A stretch of DNA of 64,000 nucleotides, from positions 39,520 through 103,519 of the forward strand of contig NZ_BBCB01000003.1 of assembly GCF_001311825.1 (NCBI RefSeq), read 5' to 3'. Made by a program: the position numbers and the translations under genes. Positions 9,323 to 19,442 of the stretch are shown here, one piece after another (positions within the stretch are counted from its first letter, which is position 1; each line of letters begins with the position of its first letter). The notes beneath the pieces are model-generated. The model did no database searches. It worked only from the letters and a program-made list of their open reading frames with translations, and was not told the DNA's origin. Source of the stretch: Salidesulfovibrio brasiliensis JCM 12178 (GTDB lineage: Bacteria > Desulfobacterota > Desulfovibrionia > Desulfovibrionales > Desulfovibrionaceae).

Positions 9323-11338
9323 CTATCCCTTGAACTTATCAACCAGTCGCGTGAGTGTTTGCGCCATTTCATCCACATCCCGGATGCCTTCGTTGGATTC
9401 CCGGATGCCGGTGAGAATCTCCTGCGAGAGTTCGTTGATGTGGTTCACGCTGGAGTTGATCTGGTCGCTGGTGGCGGACTGTTCTTCGGCCGCCGCCGCA
9501 ATGCCCTGGACCATGTTGGCGATGACCCCGGCCTGCTGCACGATCTGTTCGAGCTTGTCGCCCGAGCTTTGTGCCATTTCGGACGCCTTGACCACGCGGC
9601 CCTTGGTGCTGTCCATTTCGCCGACCACCTCGTTGGTGCTCTGCTGGATCAGGGAAATGGCGTCTTCCACTTCCTTGGTGGCCTGCATGGTTTTTTCCGC
9701 CAGCTTGCGCACCTCGTCCGCCACAACGGCAAAGCCCCGTCCGGCTTCGCCCGCGCGGGCGGCCTCGATGGCCGCGTTCAGCGCCAGCAGGTTGGTCTGG
9801 TCCGCGATGTCGTTGATGACGCTCATGACGTGGCCGATGTTCTCGGCTCGCTCGGAGAGCTCTGCCAGCGACGTGGCCAGCCGTTCGGTGGTCCCGGCCA
9901 CGAGGTCGATCTCGCTGACCGTGGTGGCGACCACCTGACCGCCTTCTGCCGCGACCTGATTGGCCTTGTCCGAGGCTTCCGATGTCTCGGAAGCGTTCTT
10001 GGCCACTTCAAGCACAGTGGCGTTCATCTGCTCCATGGCGGTGGCTACCTGACCGGTCTGGTCGGCCGTGGTGTCCACGCCGCGAGAGAGGTTTTCCATT
10101 TGCTGTGAGAGCTCGGTGCTTGCCGCGGAAAGGCGCATGGCTACTTCCGTGACCTCGGTTGCCACTTCCATGAGGTTCTGGCGCTGCAGCTCGATGTTCT
10201 TCTTGTCCTCTTCCTCTCGGGTGAGGTCAATGAGCACGCCGATGGCACCGACGACTTCTCCCTTGGCATCAACCAGCGGGGAGCACTCGAAGTGCACCGG
10301 TATCTTGGTGCCGTCGTCGCGGACATAGACGAAGTTGCCCGAGAGGGCCACGCCCGAGCCGATGACATGGGCGGCGTCGCAGGTTTCGTCCCCCTCGGCG
10401 CAGTCGAACGTCTCGGCAACGGTCTTGCCGATGACGCCGTCTTCGCTGCTGCCGAGGATTTCGAGCATGGGATTGTTGACGAACTGGAAGCGTTCCTGCG
10501 CGTCGGTAACGAACAGGGGCACGATGATGCCCTGGAGAATGCTCTTGTTGTACTGGAGTTGGTCCTTGATCTGCTGGACCATTGTCGAAAGGTAATGACT
10601 CAGGTTGCCGAGCTCGTCTTCGCCCTTGACGGAGAATTCCGCGTCAAGGTTGCCGTTGCTGACTTCCTCGGTGGCGTCCGCGATGAGTTTGATGCGGTTG
10701 ACCACGTTGGTGCGCATGAACACGATGAGCGCGGCCAGGAGGGCCAGCACGCCGAGGAGCGAGATGCCCGCTGACTGAATCTGGGTGTTCTTCAGGCTGC
10801 TGAACTGCGGGGTGACATCCTGCACCAGCACCATGGTGCCGAGAATCTTGCGGGACCGCCCGTGACAGTGGTGGCAGCTCTCCTCGTTCTTGATCGTGGT
10901 GACACCGGCGTAGAAGAGACCGTCGTCGGTCTCCACAAGATCGCCTCCCTGAACCTCGTCTTCAAGGCTCTCGATGACCATGTCGGTGGCCCGCTTGATC
11001 TTGAAGACGTCAAAGATGTCCTTGCGGACCGTGTCGGGGTTGGTGGCGTAGGTGATCTCGCCCTTGTAGTCGAGCATGTAGGCGGTGATGTCCTGATACC
11101 GCTGGGCCACCTCGTTGAACTTCGCGATGGTGCCTTCGTTGTCACCCACTGACATGGGCTCTTCGATGGCCATGTAGAGCATGTCGGAGGTCCGGTCGGC
11201 CGCGCCGTGGATCTCCTCGAGCATGGTTTCGTAGTTGGCGTATGAGTTCCACAGGAACAGGCCTGTGAAGGCCACGACAGTAAGCAGCGACGTGAGCAGC
11301 AGGACCTTGACGCCGAGCGATTTGCGAATGAAGTGCAT
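9323..11338 (-). CDS. Methyl-accepting chemotaxis protein with periplasmic c-type heme site (DcrA-like)
   Basis: A 671-aa membrane chemoreceptor. Order: TM1 (~10-30), periplasmic sensor (~30-185) containing one CXXCH heme-attachment motif ([12 protein letters not shown], ~157), TM2 (~190-210), HAMP (~210-262), PAS (~275-385), then the methyl-accepting signalling domain with the hallmark tip segment ending [20 protein letters not shown] covalent heme in the sensor resembles Desulfovibrio DcrA, an oxygen/redox taxis receptor; the specific signal here is inferred. The tetraheme cytochrome gene ends 11 bp upstream, so the two are co-transcribed and the cytochrome may exchange electrons with the receptor heme. 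Confidence 0.92.
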   Translation of the reverse strand: MHFIRKSLGVKVLLLTSLLTVVAFTGLFLWNSYANYETMLEEIHGAADRTSDMLYMAIEEPMSVGDNEGTIAKFNEVAQRYQDITAYMLDYKGEITYATNPDTVRKDIFDVFKIKRATDMVIESLEDEVQGGDLVETDDGLFYAGVTTIKNEESCHHCHGRSRKILGTMVLVQDVTPQFSSLKNTQIQSAGISLLGVLALLAALIVFMRTNVVNRIKLIADATEEVSNGNLDAEFSVKGEDELGNLSHYLSTMVQQIKDQLQYNKSILQGIIVPLFVTDAQERFQFVNNPMLEILGSSEDGVIGKTVAETFDCAEGDETCDAAHVIGSGVALSGNFVYVRDDGTKIPVHFECSPLVDAKGEVVGAIGVLIDLTREEEDKKNIELQRQNLMEVATEVTEVAMRLSAASTELSQQMENLSRGVDTTADQTGQVATAMEQMNATVLEVAKNASETSEASDKANQVAAEGGQVVATTVSEIDLVAGTTERLATSLAELSERAENIGHVMSVINDIADQTNLLALNAAIEAARAGEAGRGFAVVADEVRKLAEKTMQATKEVEDAISLIQQSTNEVVGEMDSTKGRVVKASEMAQSSGDKLEQIVQQAGVIANMVQGIAAAAEEQSATSDQINSSVNHINELSQEILTGIRESNEGIRDVDEMAQTLTRLVDKFKG

Positions 11339-11349
11339 CGGTAAGCCTC

Positions 11350-11835
11350 CTAGTGCGCCCCGCCGAAGAGCAGCGGTTTGTAGTCGAAGGCAGCGACGCG
11401 CTCGGCATTATGACATGTCTCGCAGTCGGAAACCTCAAGGTCGCCCTTGATAAGGTAGGGATCACCCCCGGACTCGACGTGGTCGTAGCCGGGACCGTGA
11501 CAGGCTTCGCATCCGGCATCGGCGAGCTCCGGGGTCTCCTCGAAGCTTACAAAGCCACCGGGTTTGCCGTACCCCGTCACGTGGCAGGCGTAGCATTCCT
11601 CAAGCTCCTGCCTGGTCAGATCCCCCGCCATGATCTTGATGGATTCGCCGGCGTGGGCCTTTTTGGAATACTGCTTAAAGTTTTCGTACTCAGTTTCGTG
11701 GCAGTCCTGACATTCCGCGCTACCGACATAGCGGCCGGAGCTTGAGGCCCCGGGCGTTACGCCTGCCGCAGTGAAGACCACCAAGGCGATGCCCAATATC
11801 AGAGCACCGGCCTTTGGCCGCATAGAAATGAACAT
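11350..11835 (-). CDS. Periplasmic tetraheme cytochrome c (c554-like arrangement)
   Basis: A 161-aa exported cytochrome. An N-terminal signal peptide ([20 protein letters not shown]) is followed by four CXXCH heme sites: CQDCH, CYACH, CEACH, CETCH. The order resembles the cytochrome c554/NrfB-like family rather than cytochrome c3. The start at 11835 ([10 protein letters not shown]) has a GAGGGGG site. A longer upstream frame lacks a proper signal peptide and is rejected. It sits 11 bp before a chemoreceptor that itself carries a c-heme, so the pair probably forms a redox-sensing unit in the periplasm. Reductase activity cannot be assigned. Confidence 0.88.
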   Translation of the reverse strand: MFISMRPKAGALILGIALVVFTAAGVTPGASSSGRYVGSAECQDCHETEYENFKQYSKKAHAGESIKIMAGDLTRQELEECYACHVTGYGKPGGFVSFEETPELADAGCEACHGPGYDHVESGGDPYLIKGDLEVSDCETCHNAERVAAFDYKPLLFGGAH

Positions 11836-11980
11836 TTTACCCCCTCGGTAACTAACCGGATGCCGCAGGGACGCCGCCCTCCTCCCAGTAGACGAACATC
11901 CCGTTATAAAAACACCATGCCCTTTTAGTATTTTTCCACGAAAGGGTAAACCCCTTCTAATATGTTCTGTTGCATAAATG

Positions 11981-14976
11981 TTACCAATCGAGCGTGGCCT
12001 TGAACGCTGTAACAAGCGTTTGAACAGACGCTTGGACAAGTGTATCTTCGGCGTATTTCACCAGAAGTTTAGGCTCTTTGCTGACGTTGCCGAGGCAGGC
12101 GAGGAACTGGCCTCGGAATTCGCGCTCGAATTCATCGCGCTGTTCCTGCGGCACGCTTACAAGGATGCGGCTGGCCGATTCGGAGTACAGCAGGCCGGTG
12201 GGATTGAGCGCGCCGCAGACCGGGGCCGCGCTGATGTCCACGTCCGCGCCGAGGCGTCCGCCGATGCACATTTCCGCCAGCGCAACGCCGAGGCCGCCGT
12301 CCGAGAGGTCGTGGGCCGCATTGACCAGCCCCTTCTGGGCGGCTCGGAACAGGCTGCGGTAGCGTTCGCGCGCGGATACGGCGTCCACGATGGGCACCTC
12401 GCCGTGCACGAAGCCGAGCTGGTCCGATATTTCCGAGCCCGCGAATTCAGGCCGGGTCTGGCCCAGCACGTAAATGGCGTCGCCCGGATTCTTGAAGTCC
12501 GAGGTCAGGCATTTGTTCACGTCAGGCAGCACGCCGATGACCGAGTAGAGCACGGTCGGCGGAATGGATATCTTTTTGCCGCCGCCCTTGTAGTCGTTCT
12601 TCATGGAGTCCTTGCCGGACACGCAGGGAACGTTGAAGGCGAGGCAGTAGTCGGCAAGCGCCTTGTTGGCGCGCACAAGCTGGGCGAGCTTGTAGTGTCC
12701 GTCGGGGGTGGATTCGGACTGTACCGGATCGCACCAGCAGAAGTTGTCGCACCCGGCCATGTAGTCCGGGTCCGCGCCCACGGCCACCGCGTTGCGGACC
12801 GCCTCGTCCACCGCGTTGGCCATCATCCAGTAGGTGTCGGCGTCCGAGAACTTGGGGCAGATGCCGTGCGAGATGACAAGCCCCTGATCGCTCTTCAGGT
12901 CCGGGCGAAGCACTCCGGCGTCCGAAGGGCCGTCTGCCTCCTTGCCGACCATGGGCTTGACCGCGCTCTTGCCCTGCACCTCGTGGTCGTACTGGCGTAC
13001 CACATATTCCTTGGAGCAGATGTTCAGGCGGCCGAGCATGTCGTGCAGCAGGGTGTTGTGGTCGGCCACTTCGGGAACCGGCTGGTTCTCGATGCGGGGC
13101 GCTTCCCAGCGGGCTTCGAGTTTCATCTGCGGCACGCCGCCGTGCAGGAATTCCATGTCGAGGTCAGCCACCACGGTGTCGCCGTAGCGCACAAAGTAGC
13201 GGCCCTTGTCGTTAAATTCGCCGAGCACTGTGGATTCCACGTCCATGGCCTCGGAGAGGTCCATGAATTCGGCCAGCTTGTCCTGCGGCACGGCCACGGT
13301 CATGCGCTCCTGTGCCTCGGAAATGAGAATCTCCCACGCTTGAGCCCGTCGTACTTGAGTGGGGCCTTGGCGAGGTCCATGTCGAACCCGCCGCAGTCTT
13401 CGGCCATTTCGCCAACGGACGAGGACAGGCCGCCCGCGCCGTTGTCGGTGATGGCATTGTACAGGCCCTTGTCCCGGGCGCGCATGAGAAAATCGTACAT
13501 CTTGCGCTGGGTGATGGGGTCGCCGATCTGCACGGCCGTGGCGGGCGAGCCTTCGTGCAGCTCTTCGGAAGAGAAGGTCGCGCCGTGAATACCGTCCTTG
13601 CCGATGCGGCCGCCGCACATGACGATGGCGTCGCCGGGCAGGGCGGCCTTGTCTTCGCTCGGGCGTCCGGCCACTTCCACGGGCATGGTGCCCACGGTGC
13701 CGCAGTAGACCAGCGGCTTGCCGAGATAGCGCTCGTCAAAGACGATGGAGCCGTTCACCGTGGGGATGCCGGACTTGTTGCCGCCGTGCTCCACGCCCTC
13801 GCGCACGCCTTCGAACACCCGGCGCGGGTGCAGCAGACGGGGCGGCAGTTCGCCTTCATGGAAGGGCGAGGCAAAGCAGAACACGTCCGTGTTGCAGAGC
13901 AGGTTGGCGCCCATGCCGGTGCCCATGGGGTCGCGGTTGACGCCCACGATGCCGGTCAGGGCTCCGCCGTACGGGTCCAGCGCAGAGGGGCTGTTGTGGG
14001 TCTCCACCTTTACGCAGACGTTCAGGGATTCGGAAAACTTGATGACGCCCGCGTTGTCCTTGAAGACGCTCAGGCAGTAGTCGCCGTAGGGGCCGGACTC
14101 GGCGTTGCGCTTGCGGATGGCTTTGGTGCTGCCCTGAATGTAGGTCTTGTACAGGCTGTCCACCACCTCGGTTTTGCCGGTCTCGGCGTTCTCGAAGGTG
14201 ATGAGCGAGCTGAATATCTTGTGTTTGCAGTGCTCGGACCACGTCTGGGCCAGCACCTCGATCTCCGCGTCCGTGGGATCGGCGGGCAGGCCGTCATTTT
14301 TGCGCGATTCCATGATTTCCGGCTGCTGGTAGTAGTCGCGGATGGTTCGCAGCTCTTCGAGCGAAAGGGCCAGCGTGTTGGCGCGGGAGAAGTCCATCAT
14401 CTCCTGGTCGCTCATGGAGGAGAGGCCGATGACCGCCACTTCGTCGCTTGCCTGCCCGGTGACGCGGGCCGCGCGGGCCTCGAAGCCCGGTTCGCGGCTC
14501 CACTCCTCGGCGGACTTGAATTCGTAGCGTTGAATGAGCTCGTTGGCGAGCAGGTCCTTGCAGACATGCTCCACGGTTTTGCGGTCAAGGTCGCCGGAAA
14601 TGAGATACTGGTTGGCGACGTAGGCCTTCACGGATTCCATGCGGGCCTTGTCCAGCCCGAGCACGATGGCGAGGGTCTCCTGCGCGGTGCGGCCCTCGTT
14701 GTCGGTAACGCCGGGGCGGAAGCCCACCTCCACGGCCCAGTCGAATCCGGAGGCCAGCGGCTGGAGGGAGACTTCGTGCAGCACCGGGTCGTGCAGCGCG
14801 CCGCGCTCCACGGCGAGATCGATTTCGGACTGATCCAGCCCTTCCAGCGTGAACACCTTGATTACACGCACGCCATCAGTGGCGATACCCAGTTCGTTGG
14901 CGATCTTGCGGGCGACACGCGCACCCACCACGTCACGGACATGGGACTTCAGTCCCACCTCGACACGGCACAGCAT
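11981..14976 (-). CDS. purL: Phosphoribosylformylglycinamidine synthase, PurS-PurL fusion (frame break near 13338)
   Basis: Fourth step of purine synthesis: FGAR + Gln/NH3 + ATP to FGAM. The ATG at 14976 is set by TAAGGAG. The first ~100 residues (MLCRVEVGLKSHVRDVVGA...) look like a PurS-type module, followed by the two-lobed PurL ATPase with TWSEHCKHK, CVKVETHNSPSALDPYGGA and GGGVG-type segments (DNGAGGLSSSVGEMA). One C is missing at about 13338 (AAG-CCG-TGG), splitting the gene into two overlapping frames. Restoring it gives 998 aa. No PurQ glutaminase domain is visible, so PurQ must be elsewhere. A purine-biosynthesis gene should be intact, so the break is most likely an error. Confidence 0.93.
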
Positions 14977-15001
14977 CCGGTTTCTCCTTATGACTGTTAT
15001 C

Positions 15002-15039
15002 AAAAAGCGAAAAGGCCGGTCCGCAATCCGGATCCGGCC
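15002..15039 (-). terminator. Intrinsic terminator after ispB
   Basis: GGCCGG-a-TCCG, loop, CGGA-c-CGGCC, followed by TTTTCGCTTTTT on the minus strand, in the 69-bp gap before purL. Confidence 0.8.
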
Positions 15040-15045
15040 AGTCAA

Positions 15046-16014
15046 TTACTTGGTTCGGGTCAGCACGTAATCCGCAACCTGCCGCAGCACGGTCAGCTCG
15101 ACGCCCTCGGGGAACCCGGCCAGCGAATCCTTGGCCTTTTCCACGAACGCCGCCGCCTCCTGCCGCGTCTTCTCCGCATAGCCGCCGGAGCGGATGCGCG
15201 AGAGCACGGTGTCGGTCATCTCCGGGGAGAGCGACTTCTCCTTGAGCCGGTCCAGCAGATCCTCGCCCGCGGCCTCGTCCGATTCCTCCATGAGCAGGAT
15301 GAGCGGCAGCGTGACCTTGCCTTCGCGCAGGTCGCCGCCCTCGGGCTTGCCTGTCTCCGATGTCGGGGAGACATAGTCCAGCGCGTCGTCCACGAGCTGG
15401 AAGGCGATGCCGAGGTTCAGGCCGTACGCTCCGGCCGCGTCTTCCTGTTCGATGGTGGCTCCGGCCATGGCCGCGCCGCAGCGGCAGGCGGTCTCGATGA
15501 GCCGGGCGGTCTTGCCGATGATGATATCCATGTAGGTGTCGCGGTCCAGCGCGGGATCGCGGGAAAATTCGATTTCGCGAATCTCGCCCTCGGCGGTCTG
15601 CATGATGCCGATGGCCAGCAGGCGGCTCAGGCGGGCGTTGTCGTAGCGCGAGGCCATCTCGTTGGCCAGCGCCAGCAGGGCGTCGCCCGCGAGCACGGTC
15701 TCGGTGGTGCCGAACCTGAGGTGCGAGGCCTCGGTGCCGCGCCGGGTGTCGGCGTCGTCAAGATAGTCGTCGTGCAGCAGGGTGGCGGAGTGCAGGAGTT
15801 CAAGGGCGCAGGCCATGGGCAGGAAGTCGTCCTTCCCGTACCCCAGCGCGCGGGCGGTCAGAATGGTGAGCATGGGCCGGATGCGCTTGCCGCCGGAACC
15901 CATGATGTGCAGGCAGACGTCCCGCACGAGCCCGTTGAGCTTGCGCCCTTCCTCGTCGAGGAAGGCGTTCACTCCGGGCAGCTCTTTATCGAAATAGCCG
16001 AAAAGTTCTTTCAT
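15046..16014 (-). CDS. ispB: Polyprenyl (octaprenyl-type) diphosphate synthase
   Basis: Builds the long isoprenoid side chain of menaquinone from IPP and a short allylic diphosphate. At 322 aa it has both aspartate-rich motifs: FARM as LLHDDYLDDADTRRG (~83-97) and SARM as FQLVDDALDYVSP (~205-217). GGKRIRPML near residue 40 is the conserved substrate-binding segment. Chain length cannot be read with certainty. It follows mqnB by 20 bp and precedes a terminator, ending a menaquinone-linked gene run (ubiE, mqnB, ispB) on this strand. Confidence 0.92.
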   Translation of the reverse strand: MKELFGYFDKELPGVNAFLDEEGRKLNGLVRDVCLHIMGSGGKRIRPMLTILTARALGYGKDDFLPMACALELLHSATLLHDDYLDDADTRRGTEASHLRFGTTETVLAGDALLALANEMASRYDNARLSRLLAIGIMQTAEGEIREIEFSRDPALDRDTYMDIIIGKTARLIETACRCGAAMAGATIEQEDAAGAYGLNLGIAFQLVDDALDYVSPTSETGKPEGGDLREGKVTLPLILLMEESDEAAGEDLLDRLKEKSLSPEMTDTVLSRIRSGGYAEKTRQEAAAFVEKAKDSLAGFPEGVELTVLRQVADYVLTRTK

Positions 16015-16034
16015 GTCCCCTCACCATTATCCGA

Positions 16035-16715
16035 TCAGGCCGCGACAATCGCGGCGCACGCAACCTTGAGCGCAGTCAGTGCGCCGCCGAAATCCCACCC
16101 CTCGCGGGAGCCGACGCGGTTCGATACTGTGCGGATCTCCAGAAACGGAACGCCCGCCCTGAAACAGGCCAGCGCCAGGGCAAAACCTTCCATATTCTCA
16201 AGGTCCGCGTCAAATTCATTTTTCAGCCGCTCCGCCAGCTCCGGGGTGCCGGTGGAGGCCGAAACCGTCAGGCTGGATGCGGTCTCCAGCCACGGCAGCG
16301 TCAGGCCCATCTCGCGGGCGGCGGCCACCGGGTCCATGCAGACCCTGTTGGTCACCGAGACGCCGTTCCGTTCCGCCTGCGAAAACCGAATGCCTTCCGG
16401 GTCCACTCCATCCGCCGTGGCCAGCCCGAAATCCGGCCATGTTTCGCAGCGCACCGCACACACGGACTGGGTGGGCAGCCGCTTGGTGTCGAAGCTGCCC
16501 GCGATGCCAGCGTTGACCATGCCCTTGGCGCCTCGCTCCAGCAGCCGTCCTGCCGTTATCCCGGCATTGATCGGCCCGACTCCGGCAACAGCCAGCAGCC
16601 AGTCGCGGCCTTTGTGGGACCACGAGACGATCTCGCCTTCGCGGACATGGGGCGCGTCGAATTTGCCGAGCGCGGCCTGCATTTCCTTTTCCGCGGCGGT
16701 GACAAGGGCGAGCAT
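16035..16715 (-). CDS. mqnB: Futalosine hydrolase
   Basis: Cleaves hypoxanthine from futalosine in the futalosine route to menaquinone. The 226-aa protein has the nucleosidase/phosphorylase fold: VAGVGPINAGITAGRLL, MVNAGIAGSFDT, and the catalytic ENMEGFALALAC with EIRTVSNRVGSREGWDFGGAL, which is typical of MqnB rather than MTA/SAH nucleosidase. Its neighbours ispB and ubiE belong to the same pathway. The start lies 6 bp after the UDP-sugar dehydrogenase stop, so translation is probably coupled. MqnA, MqnC and MqnD are not in the window. Confidence 0.87.
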   Translation of the reverse strand: MLALVTAAEKEMQAALGKFDAPHVREGEIVSWSHKGRDWLLAVAGVGPINAGITAGRLLERGAKGMVNAGIAGSFDTKRLPTQSVCAVRCETWPDFGLATADGVDPEGIRFSQAERNGVSVTNRVCMDPVAAAREMGLTLPWLETASSLTVSASTGTPELAERLKNEFDADLENMEGFALALACFRAGVPFLEIRTVSNRVGSREGWDFGGALTALKVACAAIVAA

Positions 16716-16721
16716 GGCGGC

Positions 16722-18034
<1,313 letters not shown>

Positions 18035-18114
18035 GGTTCTATATTCTCCGTCATTCGTGTGTTGATCGTCGTTACGGGTGGACAGCCGTCGCCGCGCAAG
18101 GTTAGAACGGGCGC

Positions 18115-18318
18115 ATGAACATCGACTGGTCAACCCTTCTTTGTGCCGTAGGAATCGCGTTCATTTTCGAGGGCATCCCGTATTTCGCCTTTGCCGAGCG
18201 GATGCCCAAGGTCCTGTTGACGCTGGCGTCACAGCGGCCCAGAAGTCTTCGCTACCTCGGCCTGAGCGCCATCATCCTCGGCCTGCTCACGGTTTCGCTG
18301 GCGCGCTCCCTGAGCTAG
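18115..18318 (+). CDS. DUF2065 small membrane protein
   Basis: A 67-aa inner-membrane protein with two hydrophobic segments ([19 protein letters not shown] and [17 protein letters not shown]) and the conserved MNIDW...[15 protein letters not shown] pattern of DUF2065 (YjeT-like). Function unknown. It is on the plus strand, divergent from the UDP-sugar dehydrogenase, and its 3' end overlaps the 3' end of ubiE by 32 bp. A start site is weakly supported by AAGG upstream. Confidence 0.82.
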   Translation: MNIDWSTLLCAVGIAFIFEGIPYFAFAERMPKVLLTLASQRPRSLRYLGLSAIILGLLTVSLARSLS

Positions 18319-19051
18319 GCGGCTTTTCCGCCACGTGCAGGAAGACGATGCCGGACATCATGGGCACGTGATACACGCGCCCGAATCCGGCCTCGGCCAT
18401 CTCCCGTGCGAGGCTGCGCTCATCCGGGAACGTACGGATGGTGTCCGCCAGATAGCGGTACGCGTCCTCGTCGCCGGAGACGATGCGGCCCACGCCGGGC
18501 AGCATCCTGTCCAGATAAAAATTGTACAGCCCCTTCCAGACCCGTCTGCTGCCGGTGCCGAACTCCAGCACGCACAGCCGTGCGCCCGGCTTCAGCACCC
18601 GGTAGAACTCCGACCACGCCTCTTCCCGCGGCACGATGTTGCGGATGCCGAAGGCGATGGTGGCCGCGTCCATTGATGCGTCGGGCAGGGGCAGGGCGCG
18701 TCCGTCCGCGTGGACCGGGAAAATGCGGTTCTCACGTCCGTTTTTGAGCTTCTTGCGCTTGCCCTGCTCCAGCATGGGCAGCGAGTAGTCCAGTGCGGCG
18801 ACCCGGATGCCCGGGTACTGGCGCAGCAGCTCCATGGAGACATCCATTGTGCCTGCCGCGAGGTCAAGCACGAATCCGTCCGGCGCGGGCTTGGCCGCGC
18901 GGGCGAGGCGGTAGCGCCAGTAGATGTCCTGCCCGAGGCTCAGGAAGTGGTTGAGAAAATCGTACCACCCCGCGATCCTGCCGAACATGTCGGAGACTTT
19001 GCGGCCGTGCTCTTCCGGGTCCACTGCGGGATGGGCGGTGTTTTCGGTCAT
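18287..19051 (-). CDS. ubiE: Demethylmenaquinone (UbiE/MenG-type) methyltransferase
   Basis: SAM-dependent C-methylation of demethylmenaquinone, the last step of menaquinone synthesis. The 254-aa protein shows family motifs: FGRIAGWYDFLNHFLSLGQD near the start, SAM motif VLDLAAGTMDVSMELL, and IAFGIRNIVPREEAWSEFYRVLKPGARL. The cell has futalosine-route genes next door, so menaquinone is the quinone acted upon. Its start is 4 bp after the stop of the 55-aa gene, so the two are likely translationally coupled. Confidence 0.92.
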   Translation of the reverse strand: MTENTAHPAVDPEEHGRKVSDMFGRIAGWYDFLNHFLSLGQDIYWRYRLARAAKPAPDGFVLDLAAGTMDVSMELLRQYPGIRVAALDYSLPMLEQGKRKKLKNGRENRIFPVHADGRALPLPDASMDAATIAFGIRNIVPREEAWSEFYRVLKPGARLCVLEFGTGSRRVWKGLYNFYLDRMLPGVGRIVSGDEDAYRYLADTIRTFPDERSLAREMAEAGFGRVYHVPMMSGIVFLHVAEKPPSSGSAPAKP

Positions 19052-19054
19052 GCG

Positions 19055-19222
19055 CTACTCGTCGTCGCCTGTCTGGCGGCTTTCGGCAATGGTGTTGACC
19101 ACGTCGTCGTAGATGGTCTTGAAGTGCTCGCCGAAGTTGGCGGGAGAAATGCGGCCCACTTCGATGAATTTGATGACGACTTCCTTGGCGACCTGCAGGG
19201 CCTGCTTGTCGATCCTATCCAT
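19055..19222 (-). CDS. Conserved-looking small protein upstream of ubiE
   Basis: A 55-aa acidic/helical protein (MDRIDKQALQVAKEVVIKFI...NTIAESRQTGDDE). The ATG at 19222 has a GGAG site 7 nt upstream and the stop lies 4 bp before the ubiE start. No cysteines or membrane segments. I do not recognise a family with confidence; its arrangement with ubiE suggests co-expression. Confidence 0.65.
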   Translation of the reverse strand: MDRIDKQALQVAKEVVIKFIEVGRISPANFGEHFKTIYDDVVNTIAESRQTGDDE

Positions 19223-19392
19223 ATGCTATCTCCATGAATTGTAAAACCCGCCCGGTGGGAAACGGCCTTGACCCCGTGTCAAAGTCAGCCGGGCGGGGGA
19301 AACGAAAGAAACCTGGCGGCACCTTTCGTTTTTGGGCGTCTGTATCATGGTCGGCCCCGGCTCGTCGAGTCGGAAGTGGGGCCGGAAACGAA

Positions 19393-19417
19393 TACAGGCC
19401 CGCATGGGCGGGCCTGT
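19393..19417 (-). terminator. Hairpin terminator after the acidic protein gene
   Basis: CAGGCCCGC, loop CCAT, GCGGGCCTG, then TATTCGTTT on the minus strand. The gap 19223-19442 also contains a wider CCCGCCCGG/CCGGGCGGG inverted repeat. Confidence 0.6.
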
Positions 19418-19442
19418 GGGAAACACGTATGTGCAGGGCGCC

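Noticed and set aside
11836..12039. Longer N-terminus for the tetraheme cytochrome
   Set aside because: The added residues are basic and not a signal peptide; the 11835 start has a ribosome site and a clean signal peptide.
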